Assembly: GCA_035642125.1 (NCBI GenBank) | Contig: DASQSZ010000457.1 | Span: 1 to 31,531, forward strand | Reading direction: 5' to 3' | Length of the DNA: 31,531 nucleotides | From: CALAED01 sp937891035 | GTDB taxonomy: Bacteria; Actinomycetota; Actinomycetes; Streptosporangiales; Streptosporangiaceae | In this document: positions 8,200 to 15,961 of the stretch, piece after piece | How the letters are laid out: every line of letters begins with the position of its first letter | How positions within the stretch are numbered: position 1 is the stretch's first letter | Translations under genes and position numbers: made by a program | Notes under the pieces: model-generated | The model's input: only the letters and a program-made list of their open reading frames with translations | Databases searched by the model: none | What the model was told of the DNA's origin: nothing

Positions 8200-9693
8200 A
8201 TGCAGCCGTTCGGCTTCCGATTCATGAGCCCGTTGCTCATCGGGACGCTGCTCAATCCCATCAACTCGGCGATGATCGCGACGGCCCTCGTACCGATAGG
8301 GCACGACCTGAATGTCGGCCCGAGCTCGACCGCCTGGCTCGTCGCCTCGCTTTACTTGGCCGCCGCGGTCAGCCAGCCAGCGATGGGACGGGTCGCGGAG
8401 CTGTACGGTCCGCGCAAGGTGACCGCCGCCGGCTTCGTCCTCGTCCTGATCGCGGGAATCGGCGGCGCGCTGGCGCCGGACATCGGCTGGCTGATCGTCG
8501 CGCGGGCGCTGCTCGGCCTAGGCACCTCGGCCTCCTATCCGGCCGCCATCACTATGATCAGGGCCAGGGCGGACGCGGCCGGGATCGGCACGCCGGGGTC
8601 CGTCATCGGGATGATCTCCATCACCAGCCAGGTCAGCGCCGTCATCGGCCCGGCACTTGGCGGGCTGCTCGTCGGGCTGACCGGCTGGCGGTCGATCTTC
8701 TTGGTGAACGTGCCGCTCGCGCTGGCCGGTCTGGTGCTCGGACAGCTGTGGCTGCCGCCCGACCGGGACCGGCCCCGCGAACGGTCCGGTGCCGTCCGCG
8801 GCGGGCTGGGCATCGACCTGGCCGGGATCGTCTTGTTCGGCGCGGCGATGACGACGCTGCTGCTGTTCCTCATGCGGCTCCGTCCCGACCCGCCGTACCT
8901 TCTGCTGGCGATCGCGGTGGGGCTCGGCGCCGCGCTGGCCGGCTGGGAGCTGCGCACCGGCCGGCCCTTCATCGACGTGGGCATGCTGATCCGCGAGCGC
9001 GGCCTGGCCAGGACCTACCTCAGATACGCCCTGCACTGGCTGGTCATCTACAGCGTCATCTACGGCCTGAGCCAATGGCTGGAGTCGGCGCGCGGACTCA
9101 GCCCGGAGGCGACCGGTCTTGTTACCCTGCCGATGGCGGTGGTCGCCGCCATCTCGGCCGCCGCGGTTTCGCCGCGTGCCCTCGTCCGCGGGCCGATGCT
9201 GCTCGGCACGATCGCCATGATCGGCGGAACCACCGCGATGATCACGCTGCACGCGGCCACTCCGGTGGTCGTCATCGTGCTGGTGACCCTCGTTCTCGGG
9301 CTGCCCCAGGGGCTCGGTTCGGTGACCAACCAGACCGCGCTCTACCACCAGTCGCCCGCTGCGCGCATGGGCTCGGCCTCCGGCCTGCTGCGTACGTCGC
9401 AGTACATCGGCGCGATCGTGCAGTCGAGCCTCGTCGGATTCGTCTTCGGCGCGGGGGCCGACGACGTGGGGCTGCACCGGCTCGCCGTGATCTTGGGTGG
9501 GCTCGGCGTCGTGCTGTTCGTGATCACTGTGACCGATCGCGCCGTACGAACCCCGCGCCCGGAACACCGGGCCGCTTCCGGGCTCGCGCCCCCCGGGGCG
9601 ACCGGGCCCCCGCCCGGGCTCAGCGTACGGCCGCCACGAGGAGAACGACCGTGGCCGCGAGTTCGACGAGTGCTCCGAGCACGTCGCCGGTGA
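8200..9693 (+). CDS. MFS transporter, DHA2-like drug:H+ antiporter family
   Basis: A polytopic inner-membrane protein of 497 aa. It shows the MFS motif A analogue GRVAELYGPRKV between the second and third segments, and an ITSQVSAVIGPALGGLL segment resembling the antiporter motif C, followed by the WRSIFLVNVP turn common in DHA2 exporters. Hydrophobic segments continue to about residue 450. The remaining tail is Arg/Pro-rich and overlaps the 3' end of cobS by 74 bases on the opposite strand, so the natural stop may have been lost. ATG at 8200 has GAGGA about ten bases upstream. Function is likely export of a small molecule; the substrate cannot be predicted. The gene is not part of the usual synteny around it. 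Confidence 0.85.
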   Translation: MQPFGFRFMSPLLIGTLLNPINSAMIATALVPIGHDLNVGPSSTAWLVASLYLAAAVSQPAMGRVAELYGPRKVTAAGFVLVLIAGIGGALAPDIGWLIVARALLGLGTSASYPAAITMIRARADAAGIGTPGSVIGMISITSQVSAVIGPALGGLLVGLTGWRSIFLVNVPLALAGLVLGQLWLPPDRDRPRERSGAVRGGLGIDLAGIVLFGAAMTTLLLFLMRLRPDPPYLLLAIAVGLGAALAGWELRTGRPFIDVGMLIRERGLARTYLRYALHWLVIYSVIYGLSQWLESARGLSPEATGLVTLPMAVVAAISAAAVSPRALVRGPMLLGTIAMIGGTTAMITLHAATPVVVIVLVTLVLGLPQGLGSVTNQTALYHQSPAARMGSASGLLRTSQYIGAIVQSSLVGFVFGAGADDVGLHRLAVILGGLGVVLFVITVTDRAVRTPRPEHRAASGLAPPGATGPPPGLSVRPPRGERPWPRVRRVLRARRR

Positions 9694-10405
9694 TCCCGCC
9701 GAGTCGGCGCACCGCGACCCTACGCGCCGCCATCGCCACCACGAGGCCCGCGCCGGCGGCGACCGGCCAGAGCACGGCGAGCCGTACGCCGCCGACGGCC
9801 AGCCCGGCTCCGGCGCTCGCGATGACGACGGCCCCGGTCGCGTAGGCCGCGTGCGCGGCCGGCACGGTGCCGGCGACGAGCGCGCCGAGCCCGTCGGGCC
9901 GCGCGGCGGGGACGCCGACGCGGCAGGCCCAGGTCACCGCGAGCCGCCCGGTGACGGCGGCGACAATGACGGCGACAGCGGGCAGTTCGGTCAGCGCGGC
10001 GACCTGGATCAGCAGCGTCAGCGCCAGGGTGATGACGCCGAACGGGCCAATATCCGACTTTTTCATGATGGCCAGGGCTTCGGCCGCCCGCCGCCCGCCG
10101 CCGAGACCATCGGCGACGTCGGCCAACCCGTCCAGATGCAGCCCTCTCGTCAAGACGGCCATGACCGCCACCGCCAGCCCGGCCGACAACAAGGAACCGA
10201 ATCCGGCCAGGTCTCCGGCGTACAACACGAGCGCGGCGGCCCCGCCGACGATCACCCCGGCCAACGGCGCGAACGTCATGGCCCAGCCGGCGGACGCGCG
10301 GTCCACGTGATCAACCCGGTCCGTCCGCTCGGTCCGTACCGGAATCACGGTGAGCAGTGTGACCGCCAGTCGCAGTCCGTCGCCCGCTCGGCCACTCGCG
10401 ATCAT
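9620..10405 (-). CDS. cobS: Adenosylcobinamide-GDP ribazoletransferase (cobalamin synthase)
   Basis: Membrane enzyme that joins adenosylcobinamide-GDP with alpha-ribazole (or its phosphate) in the last steps of cobalamin assembly. The 261-aa product is almost entirely hydrophobic and carries the family motifs TRGLHLDGLADVADGL and KKSDIGPFGV. Its ATG (10405-10403) overlaps the cobU stop as ATGA, indicating translational coupling. A longer reading frame runs upstream through cobU, but that part is a shadow. No cobT lies between cobU and cobS or elsewhere in the window. The 3' end overlaps the convergent MFS gene. Confidence 0.93.
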   Translation of the reverse strand: MIASGRAGDGLRLAVTLLTVIPVRTERTDRVDHVDRASAGWAMTFAPLAGVIVGGAAALVLYAGDLAGFGSLLSAGLAVAVMAVLTRGLHLDGLADVADGLGGGRRAAEALAIMKKSDIGPFGVITLALTLLIQVAALTELPAVAVIVAAVTGRLAVTWACRVGVPAARPDGLGALVAGTVPAAHAAYATGAVVIASAGAGLAVGGVRLAVLWPVAAGAGLVVAMAARRVAVRRLGGITGDVLGALVELAATVVLLVAAVR

Positions 10406-11376
10406 GCCGGCAGTTCCACGGCGCGGCCCGCCACGATCACGACGGCCTCCTCGGACTCGGCGGCCAGCCGCTGGTTGAGCCGGCCGAGCAGGTCGCGGAA
10501 GACCCGCCCAGCCGGCGTGGCCGGCACCACCGACATACCGACCTCGTCGCTGACCGCGACGACGCGGGCCTCGGCGGCTCGCCAAACCGTGATCAGCTCC
10601 TCCAGTCGCCGCTCCGCGGCGGCGGGCGTCTCCCACGCGTTCGTCTCGTCCATGACCGCGGCCAGCCATGTCCCGATACCGTCGATCAGGATGGGGTCGC
10701 GGGCGGTGCGCAGCACCTTGGGCAGGTCGATCGTCTCCAGCGTGGTCCACCACGGCGGCCGCCGTGCCCGGTGCGCCGCGACCCTTGCCGCCCACTCCTG
10801 ATCGGCGGGGGCGGCGCCCGCGGCGTCGGCCGTCGTCGCCTTTGGGCCCGTCGCGACGTAGGTCACCTCGGGGTGCGCCAGCAGCCGAAGCTCGGCCTCC
10901 GCGGACTTGCCGGAGCCGGCGCCGCCGAGCACGAGGGTACGGCCGGGCGCGGCGAGCGGCCGCGTCCACCAATCGAGCCGGCGGACCAACTCGGCGGGGG
11001 AAGAGACCCGGTGGTCGTTGTGCACGGCCCGCACGTGGGTGCGCGCGGTCACGGTGCCAGCGCGGCGGAGCCGGGCCAGATGGTCGGGCGCGCCGATGAG
11101 GTCGAGCAGCACGGCGTCGTAGGATCCCGGCTCGGCCGGCTCGGGGCGGGCTCCCGGGCCGGCGGCCACCAGCAGCCGGCCGCCGCCGGCCGGGCGCACG
11201 TCCCGGCCGCCGGGCACGTCCCGGCCTGGACACCGCTCAAGCGGCACGCCGTCGACGACGACCCGGGTCGGCTCCCAGCTCCGGCCCGCCGCGCGCATCC
11301 GGGCGCACGAGGCGCAGCGGCAGCCGGGCGCGGGCCAGCCCAGCGGACCGGCGGTGCCCAGCAGTTCGACCTCCAT
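10402..11376 (-). CDS. cobU: Bifunctional adenosylcobinamide kinase/guanylyltransferase with N-terminal MBL-like extension
   Basis: Phosphorylates adenosylcobinamide and transfers GMP to it, supplying CobS. The CobU domain occupies about residues 145-324: P-loop GGAGSGKS (151-158), the HRARRPPWW segment holding the histidine expected to be guanylylated, LIDGIGTWLA, and the VSDEVGMSVVP strand near the C terminus. CobU alone is about 180 aa; here about 140 extra residues precede it. They start MEVELLGTAGPLGWPAPGC with a following CxxC, which resembles the opening of PhnP-like metallo-beta-lactamase-fold proteins, but no HxHxDH metal motif follows, so this part looks degenerate. ATG at 11376 is preceded by GAGAGG at good spacing. 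Confidence 0.9.
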   Translation of the reverse strand: MEVELLGTAGPLGWPAPGCRCASCARMRAAGRSWEPTRVVVDGVPLERCPGRDVPGGRDVRPAGGGRLLVAAGPGARPEPAEPGSYDAVLLDLIGAPDHLARLRRAGTVTARTHVRAVHNDHRVSSPAELVRRLDWWTRPLAAPGRTLVLGGAGSGKSAEAELRLLAHPEVTYVATGPKATTADAAGAAPADQEWAARVAAHRARRPPWWTTLETIDLPKVLRTARDPILIDGIGTWLAAVMDETNAWETPAAAERRLEELITVWRAAEARVVAVSDEVGMSVVPATPAGRVFRDLLGRLNQRLAAESEEAVVIVAGRAVELPA

Positions 11377-11458
11377 CGTTCAACCTCTCAGTGGTCTCGA
11401 CGCGCTCTCGACATTGGGGAGGGCCGCTCCACTGTGCCCGCCCGCCGGCCCGGGCAAG

Positions 11459-11464
11459 TACTCT
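11459..11464 (+). promoter_or_regulatory. Candidate -10 box (TACTCT) for the small conserved gene
   Basis: TACTCT fits the TANNNT -10 pattern and lies 24 bases upstream of the ATG, leaving room for the AAGGA ribosome-binding site at 11477-11481. No clear -35 box. Confidence 0.3.
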
Positions 11465-11487
11465 GCGTGCGAACGGAAGGATGACCG

Positions 11488-11691
11488 ATGCCGTGGAATT
11501 GGCGGTACGAGACGGCCGCCGGGCGGCCGGCCGCGAATAGCCTGCCCGAAGAGACCTTCACGACCCAGTCCGACGCCGAGTCCTGGCTCGGCGAGAACTG
11601 GCGGGGGCTGCTGGACCAGGGGGTGGACCAGGTCACGCTCTATGAGGACGACCAGCTCGTCTACGGCCCCATGAGCCTGCATCCGCGGTGA
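11488..11691 (+). CDS. Small conserved actinobacterial protein of unknown function (67 aa)
   Basis: A 67-residue soluble protein rich in Trp, Glu and Asp: MPWNWRYET at the start, a central DAESWLGENW segment, then a DQVTLYEDDQLVYGPMSL strand-turn-strand. It has no membrane segment, signal peptide or known catalytic motif. A good AAGGA Shine-Dalgarno at proper spacing and strong third-position GC support it as real. I recognise the general pattern as a conserved hypothetical of actinobacteria but cannot name a family or function. Confidence 0.8.
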   Translation: MPWNWRYETAAGRPAANSLPEETFTTQSDAESWLGENWRGLLDQGVDQVTLYEDDQLVYGPMSLHPR

Positions 11692-11695
11692 CCTC

Positions 11696-11725
11696 GGCCG
11701 CCTTGACCCTGGCCGCCTTGACCCT
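11696..11725. repeat. Two tandem copies of a 15-bp repeat
   Basis: GGCCGCCTTGACCCT occurs twice head to tail (11696-11710, 11711-11725) immediately after the stop of the 67-aa gene. It lies in a 155-bp gap with no visible gene. Possible slippage product. Confidence 0.6.
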
Positions 11726-11846
11726 GGCCCAGGCAGCCGGTCGCCGCCGTGCCCAGGCGACGCCGGTCGGCCCGCGAGCGCGGAACGCGACGACGGCATG
11801 ATGATCACGGTGGCCACCGGGCGAGGGTGAACGGGGGAGCGGACGG

Positions 11847-12848
11847 TCAGGGCCGGCGCGGCGGGCTGGCCGTCCTGGCCGGGTCGCGGACGACGGTGTC
11901 GCCGAGCACGTCGTCGATGCGGCGCACAAGTTCCGCGTCGAGCTCGAACCCCGCGGCCTTGACGTTGTCGCGGATCTGCTCGGGCCTGCTGGCGCCGATG
12001 ATCGCGGCCGACACGTTCGAGTTGCGCAGCACCCAGGCGAGCGCGAGCTGAGCCATGGTCAGGCCCGCCTCGTCGGCGATCGGCCGCAGGTCCTGCACCC
12101 TGGCCAGCGTCTCGTCCCGCAGCAGGTGCTTGATGAAGCCGGCACCGCTTTTTTCGTCGGTCGCCCGGGACCCGGGCGGGGGAGCGGAACCCGGCCGGTA
12201 CTTGCCGGTCAACACGCCCTGGGCCATCGGTGAGAACACGATCTGCCCGATGCCCTCCTGCCGCGACAGCGGAACGATCTCCGCCTCGATCACCCGCCAC
12301 AGCATGGAGTACTGCGGCTGGTTGGACACGATGCGGTCGAAGCCCATCTCGTCGGCGATCTTGAGCGCCTTGGCGATCTCGTCGGCCCGCCACTCCGACA
12401 CCCCGACGTACAGCACCTTGCCCTGGCGCACCAGATCGTCGAACGCGCGCAGGGTCTCCTCGAGCGGCGTCTCGTAGTCGAACCGGTGCGCCTGGTAGAG
12501 ATCGACGTAATCGGTCCCGAGCCGGCGCAGCGAGCCGTTGATCGATTCGACGATGTGCTTGCGGGACAGCCCTCTGTCGTTGGGGCCGTCGCCGGTCGGC
12601 CAGAAGACCTTCGTGAAGATCTCGACTGACTCGCGCCGCTGCCCGGAAAGCGCCCGCCCGAGGACCTCTTCGGCCCTGGTCTTGGCGTACGCGTCCGCCG
12701 TGTCAAAGGTCGTGATGCCCTCTTCGAGAGCGGCGTGCACGCACGCGACCGCGGTCTCCTCCTCGATCTGGGAGCCGTGGGTGATCCAGTTGCCGTACGC
12801 GATCTCGCTGACCATCAGTCCGCTACGGCCGAGGTGTCGAAACTCCAT
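11847..12848 (-). CDS. Aldo/keto reductase (voltage-gated K+ channel beta-subunit-like group)
   Basis: Cytosolic NADPH-dependent oxidoreductase with a TIM-barrel fold, 333 aa. The catalytic tetrad is visible: Asp49 and Tyr54 in TFDTADAY, Lys80 in EIFTKVF, His121 in LYQAHRFD. The N-terminal MEFRHLGRSGLMVSEIAYG and C-terminal ASRPEQIRDN segments are typical of the potassium-channel beta-subunit-like branch. The ATG at 12848 was chosen because homologues start there; an upstream in-frame extension is not homologous. A TAGGGT seven bases upstream suggests a leaderless transcript. Its substrate is unknown. It lies 56 bp downstream of the DUF3043 gene on the same strand. Confidence 0.92.
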   Translation of the reverse strand: MEFRHLGRSGLMVSEIAYGNWITHGSQIEEETAVACVHAALEEGITTFDTADAYAKTRAEEVLGRALSGQRRESVEIFTKVFWPTGDGPNDRGLSRKHIVESINGSLRRLGTDYVDLYQAHRFDYETPLEETLRAFDDLVRQGKVLYVGVSEWRADEIAKALKIADEMGFDRIVSNQPQYSMLWRVIEAEIVPLSRQEGIGQIVFSPMAQGVLTGKYRPGSAPPPGSRATDEKSGAGFIKHLLRDETLARVQDLRPIADEAGLTMAQLALAWVLRNSNVSAAIIGASRPEQIRDNVKAAGFELDAELVRRIDDVLGDTVVRDPARTASPPRRP

Positions 12849-12855
12849 AAAACCG

Positions 12856-12861
12856 ACCCTA
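12856..12861 (-). promoter_or_regulatory. Candidate -10 (TAGGGT) for leaderless aldo/keto reductase transcript
   Basis: TAGGGT on the minus strand ends seven bases before the ATG at 12848, and no Shine-Dalgarno sequence is present. This fits a transcript starting at or next to the start codon and means the gene need not depend on readthrough from the DUF3043 gene. Confidence 0.45.
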
Positions 12862-12904
12862 TCGGCCGGCATCCGGAGGACCGCCCGGCGCTGTGGTCGA
12901 GGTG

Positions 12905-13513
12905 TTACAGGTCGATCCGGTCGCCGATCTTGACCTGGGGCTTGGGAATGCGCCACCGGCGGATCTGCATCGCCCGCATCGCGGCGTAGAAGCCGACCCC
13001 CCGCCGCTCCTCGTCGGGGAAGCGCTCGGCGGCCAGCCGGGTCACCCTACGGCTGATGACCACGCCTTCGACCAGCACGATGATCAGCAGCAGTGGCGGG
13101 ATGAAGACCGAGATCAGCCGGAAGAGCACGATGGGCAAGACGTTGAGCATCAGGCTGGCGAGCAGGACCCACATGAGGTACGAGCCCAGCGTGCGGCGCG
13201 AGTCGACGTAGTCTCTGGCCATGCGGCGGACCGGCCCCTGGTCGCGCCTCGGCAGATACTTGTCTTCGCCCCTGGCCATGCCGGCCCGGGCCTTGGCCCG
13301 GTCCTGGGCCAGTCGCTCGCGCTGCCTGCGGTAGGCCTCTTTACGCGATTTTGGGGCGGTGATCGGCTGGCGGCGGCGCCTTTCCGCCTCGCTGCGCTTG
13401 GGCGTTGGCCGGCCCTTGCTCGGCGTCCCTTTGCCGGGGTCGCTTTGGGGGGTGGCCGGCGCTGCCGGTTGCTCGGGAGCCTCGGGCTCAGATGGTGTAC
13501 GACGTCGGAACAC
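12905..13513 (-). CDS. DUF3043 family membrane protein
   Basis: A 202-aa actinobacterial protein of unknown function. The N-terminal half is charged and Pro/Lys/Arg-rich (FRRRTPSEPEAPEQP, then a KSRKEAYRRQRERLAQDRAKARAGMARGEDKYL region). Next come the conserved DQGPVRRMARDYVDSRR and two close hydrophobic segments (about 115-160), then a cytoplasmic ERFPDEERRGVGFYAAMRAMQIRRWR tail. The GTG at 13513 is chosen because the domain starts there; upstream codons are not homologous. TACGCT lies six bases upstream (leaderless). DUF3043 genes sit near cob genes and pspA in other actinobacteria; here it is divergent from pspA, so it might share envelope-stress control. Confidence 0.88.
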   Translation of the reverse strand: MFRRRTPSEPEAPEQPAAPATPQSDPGKGTPSKGRPTPKRSEAERRRRQPITAPKSRKEAYRRQRERLAQDRAKARAGMARGEDKYLPRRDQGPVRRMARDYVDSRRTLGSYLMWVLLASLMLNVLPIVLFRLISVFIPPLLLIIVLVEGVVISRRVTRLAAERFPDEERRGVGFYAAMRAMQIRRWRIPKPQVKIGDRIDL

Positions 13514-13519
13514 GGGATC

Positions 13520-13525
13520 AGCGTA
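13520..13525 (-). promoter_or_regulatory. Candidate -10 (TACGCT) for leaderless DUF3043 transcript
   Basis: On the minus strand TACGCT is followed by six bases and then the GTG start, with no Shine-Dalgarno sequence. The geometry matches the leaderless pattern seen at other genes in this window. Confidence 0.35.
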
Positions 13526-13552
13526 CCGGCCGCGAACCACATGGCTGCCTCG

Positions 13553-13564
13553 CGCGTTAACGCG
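13553..13564. promoter_or_regulatory. 12-bp perfect palindrome in the DUF3043/pspA divergent promoter region
   Basis: CGCGTTAACGCG lies in the 129-bp gap between the divergent DUF3043 and pspA genes, immediately before TAGGGT (13565-13570), which could act as a -10 towards pspA. A dimeric regulator binding here could control both genes. No known operator consensus was recognised. Confidence 0.4.
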
Positions 13565-13642
13565 TAGGGTGATAACACCCCGGCAGTGGTAACGCCATAT
13601 GTTGGTGAGCACAGCACATCACGAAGGGACCGGCCACGCGCG

Positions 13643-14482
13643 ATGAGCGTGATGAAGCGAATGTCGATGATCTTCAAGTCCAAGGCGAACAAGGCCCTGG
13701 ACCGAATGGAAGATCCTCGCGAGACTCTCGACTATTCCTACCAGCGGCAGCTGGAGATGTTGCAGCAGGTGCGGCGCGGCGTCGCCGACGTGGCCACCTC
13801 GCGTAAGCGCCTCGAGCTGCAGATCAACCAAAAGGAGCGGGAGCAGCAAAAGCTCACCGACCAGGCCAAGACGGCCCTGCAGAAGGGCCGGGAGGACCTG
13901 GCCAGGGAGGCGCTGTCCCGGCGCAACGCGGTGGAGAGCCAGCTGGGCGAGTTGCGCCAGCAGTTCGCCAGCCTCCAAGGCGACGAGGAGAAGCTCACCC
14001 TGGCTTCGCAGCGGCTGCAGGCCAAGGTCGACTCCTTCCGCACCCGCAAGGAGACGCTCAAGGCGACCTACACCGCCGCCGAGGCGCAGACCAAGATCAA
14101 CGAGGCCTTCTCCGGCATCTCCGAAGAGATGGGCGACGTCGGTCTGGCGATCCAGCGCGCCGAGGAGAAGACCCAGAACATGCAGGCACGCGCGGGCGCC
14201 ATCGACGAGCTGCTCGCCTCCGGTGCGCTCGAGGACTACTCGGGCCCCAGAGACGACATCCAGGCCGAGCTCGACCGCATGGGGGCTTCCGGCCCGGGCG
14301 TCGATCTCGAGCTTGAGCGGCTCAAGGCCGAGGTCGGCGAGGGTGAGGCGCCCAAGCAGCTCGACGCCGGCCGCGGCGGCGAGGCGAAGCCCGCGCAGCA
14401 AGAGGCGCGGCCCGCGCAGCAGGAGGACGCGGCGCGGCCGCAGCAGGCGCAAAACCCGCCGCAGCCCGGGGGGGCTCAATGA
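13643..14482 (+). CDS. pspA: PspA/IM30 family envelope-stress protein
   Basis: Peripheral membrane protein of the PspA/Vipp1 (ESCRT-III-like) family that assembles on damaged membranes. The 279-aa product starts MSVMKRMSMIFKSKANKALDRMEDP, the usual amphipathic N-terminal helix. It continues as long Gln/Glu/Arg-rich helices over about residues 25-225 (for example SYQRQLEMLQQVRRGVADVA) that form the coiled-coil hairpin. It is longer than E. coli PspA because of an about 50-residue Gln/Ala/Pro/Arg tail, probably disordered. ATG at 13643 is preceded by GAAGGGA. Its stop overlaps the pspAA start as ATGA, so the two are coupled. Confidence 0.94.
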   Translation: MSVMKRMSMIFKSKANKALDRMEDPRETLDYSYQRQLEMLQQVRRGVADVATSRKRLELQINQKEREQQKLTDQAKTALQKGREDLAREALSRRNAVESQLGELRQQFASLQGDEEKLTLASQRLQAKVDSFRTRKETLKATYTAAEAQTKINEAFSGISEEMGDVGLAIQRAEEKTQNMQARAGAIDELLASGALEDYSGPRDDIQAELDRMGASGPGVDLELERLKAEVGEGEAPKQLDAGRGGEAKPAQQEARPAQQEDAARPQQAQNPPQPGGAQ

Positions 14483-14757
14483 TTATCCGGATCATGGGGG
14501 AAGGGCAGCTCGAGGTCGGTGATGAGGACCTCGCCGCTCTCAACGCGCTCGACGGCGACCTCGAGGCGGCGATCGAGTCCGGCGACGAGACCAAGTTCCG
14601 CGCTGCCCTGCACGCTTTGCTCGACAACGTACGAGAGGTCGGCAAGCCGCTGCCGCCCGACAGCCTCGTCTCGTCCGGGCTGATCCTCCCGCCCGCCGAC
14701 TCGGACATGGCTGAGGTTAAGGCGATGCTCGGCGACGAGGGCCTCATCCCGGACTGA
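14479..14757 (+). CDS. pspAA: PspA-associated protein PspAA
   Basis: A 92-aa cytoplasmic protein that follows pspA with a 4-base overlap. MIIRIMGEGQLEVGDEDLAALNALD at the start and an Asp/Glu-rich body ending in MLGDEGLIPD match the PspAA domain recognised by comparative genomics as a partner of PspA in actinobacteria and archaea. No membrane segment or catalytic motif is visible; the role is presumed to be protein-protein interaction with PspA. Confidence 0.9.
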   Translation: MIIRIMGEGQLEVGDEDLAALNALDGDLEAAIESGDETKFRAALHALLDNVREVGKPLPPDSLVSSGLILPPADSDMAEVKAMLGDEGLIPD

Positions 14758-14794
14758 ACCGACCTACTGGGACCGCCGGGCCTATACGAACCGA

Positions 14795-14834
14795 ACGGGA
14801 CGACGGGACGACGGGACGACGGGACGACGGGACG
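14795..14834. repeat. Five tandem copies of the 8-bp unit ACGGGACG
   Basis: ACGGGACG is repeated five times without interruption in the 251-bp gap between pspAA and htpX. The period is not a multiple of three and no reading frame crosses it, so this is a noncoding microsatellite that could vary by slippage. Nothing else clear was seen in the gap apart from the htpX ribosome-binding site. Confidence 0.85.
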
Positions 14835-15008
14835 AATGAGCTTCGGGGGACAGGAAACGGCCAGGCGGCGGAAGGGCGGCGGACAGACGACGGAAGGGGC
14901 ATCGGGCCGGGTGCGGCGCAGGTAACTGCGACAATTCGCTGCGGACAGGCACAAAACCGAGCCTCCGGACGTTCTTAGGGCGATAAGCGCAGTCGCGGCA
15001 GGAGGCTG

Positions 15009-15929
15009 ATGATGGCGCAAACCCGATATGCAGCCGACCGGGGGCTCACCGCGCGCATGCTGGTGACGATGTTCCTGCTTGGGTTGGTGTACGTCGTCTT
15101 CGTGACGGTGTTTTTCGCGATCTCCCCGCAGTTCGGCACGATCGCCCTGATCTTCGCCCTGGGCTTCTTGGCGGTGCAGTACTTCTTCTCCGACAAGCTC
15201 GCGCTGTTCGCGATGCACGGCAAGGAAGTCACCCCTCAGCAGGCCCCCGAGTTGCACGGCGTGATTGACCGCATCTGCGCGCTGTCCAACACGCCCAAGC
15301 CGCGGGTCGCCATCGCGGACGTCGACGTGCCCAACGCCTTCGCCACCGGGCGCAACCAAAAGAAGGCCATCGTGTGCGTGACCACCGGTCTGTTGCGCCG
15401 GCTCGATCCGGTCGAGCTGGAAGGCGTGCTCGCCCACGAGATGTCACATATCGCGCACCGCGACGTCGCCGTGATGACCATCGCCTCGTTCCTCGGCATC
15501 GTCGCCGGGCTCATCACCCGGGTCGGCCTCGAATGGGGCCTGTGGGGTGGGTTCAGGAGCCGCGAAGGCGACCAGAACACCGGTCTCATCCTGCTCACCA
15601 TCGTCGCGGTCAGCGCCTTGGCGTACGCGATCAGCTTCCTGCTCACCCGGGCGTTGTCCCGCTACCGCGAACTGTCGGCCGACCGCGCCGCCGCGCTGCT
15701 CACCGGACGCCCCTCCGCGCTGTCCAGCGCGCTGGTCAAGGTGACCGGCGAGCTGGCCAAGATCCCCACCCGGGATCTCAGGTCGGCCCAGGCCTTCAAC
15801 GCCTTCTTCTTCACCCCCGCGTTCGGCAAGGGTGCCAGCATCGCCACCCTCTTCGCGACCCACCCGCCGTTGGAAAAGCGCCTCCAGCAGCTGTCCACGA
15901 TCTCCACCCAGCTCAGCCGCGGAGCGTGA
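15009..15929 (+). CDS. htpX: HtpX-like M48 zinc metalloprotease
   Basis: Integral-membrane protease of the HtpX/M48B group, linked in other bacteria to quality control of membrane proteins. The 306 aa contain two N-terminal transmembrane segments (about 15-60); the zinc motif HEMSH (His143, Glu144, His147); two further hydrophobic stretches (about 155-175 and 195-215); and the third ligand Glu221 in RELSADRAAA. The C-terminal THPPLEKRLQQL is typical. ATG at 15009 (a second ATG follows at once) has a strong AGGAGG. It sits in the psp cluster and is followed 32 bp later by a paralogue. Confidence 0.94.
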   Translation: MMAQTRYAADRGLTARMLVTMFLLGLVYVVFVTVFFAISPQFGTIALIFALGFLAVQYFFSDKLALFAMHGKEVTPQQAPELHGVIDRICALSNTPKPRVAIADVDVPNAFATGRNQKKAIVCVTTGLLRRLDPVELEGVLAHEMSHIAHRDVAVMTIASFLGIVAGLITRVGLEWGLWGGFRSREGDQNTGLILLTIVAVSALAYAISFLLTRALSRYRELSADRAAALLTGRPSALSSALVKVTGELAKIPTRDLRSAQAFNAFFFTPAFGKGASIATLFATHPPLEKRLQQLSTISTQLSRGA

Positions 15930-15961
15930 CCCCAGCATCCACCCCACCGCCGGGAGCCGCC

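Noticed and set aside
8196..9845. 549-codon frame overlapping the MFS gene
   Set aside because: Arg/Pro/Ala-rich frame-shifted reading of the transporter gene, lacking hydrophobic segments.
10406..11233. N-terminal extension of the cobS frame to 537 codons
   Set aside because: The extra part runs out of frame through cobU and is Arg/Gly/Pro-rich; the real cobS start is the ATGA overlap at 10405.
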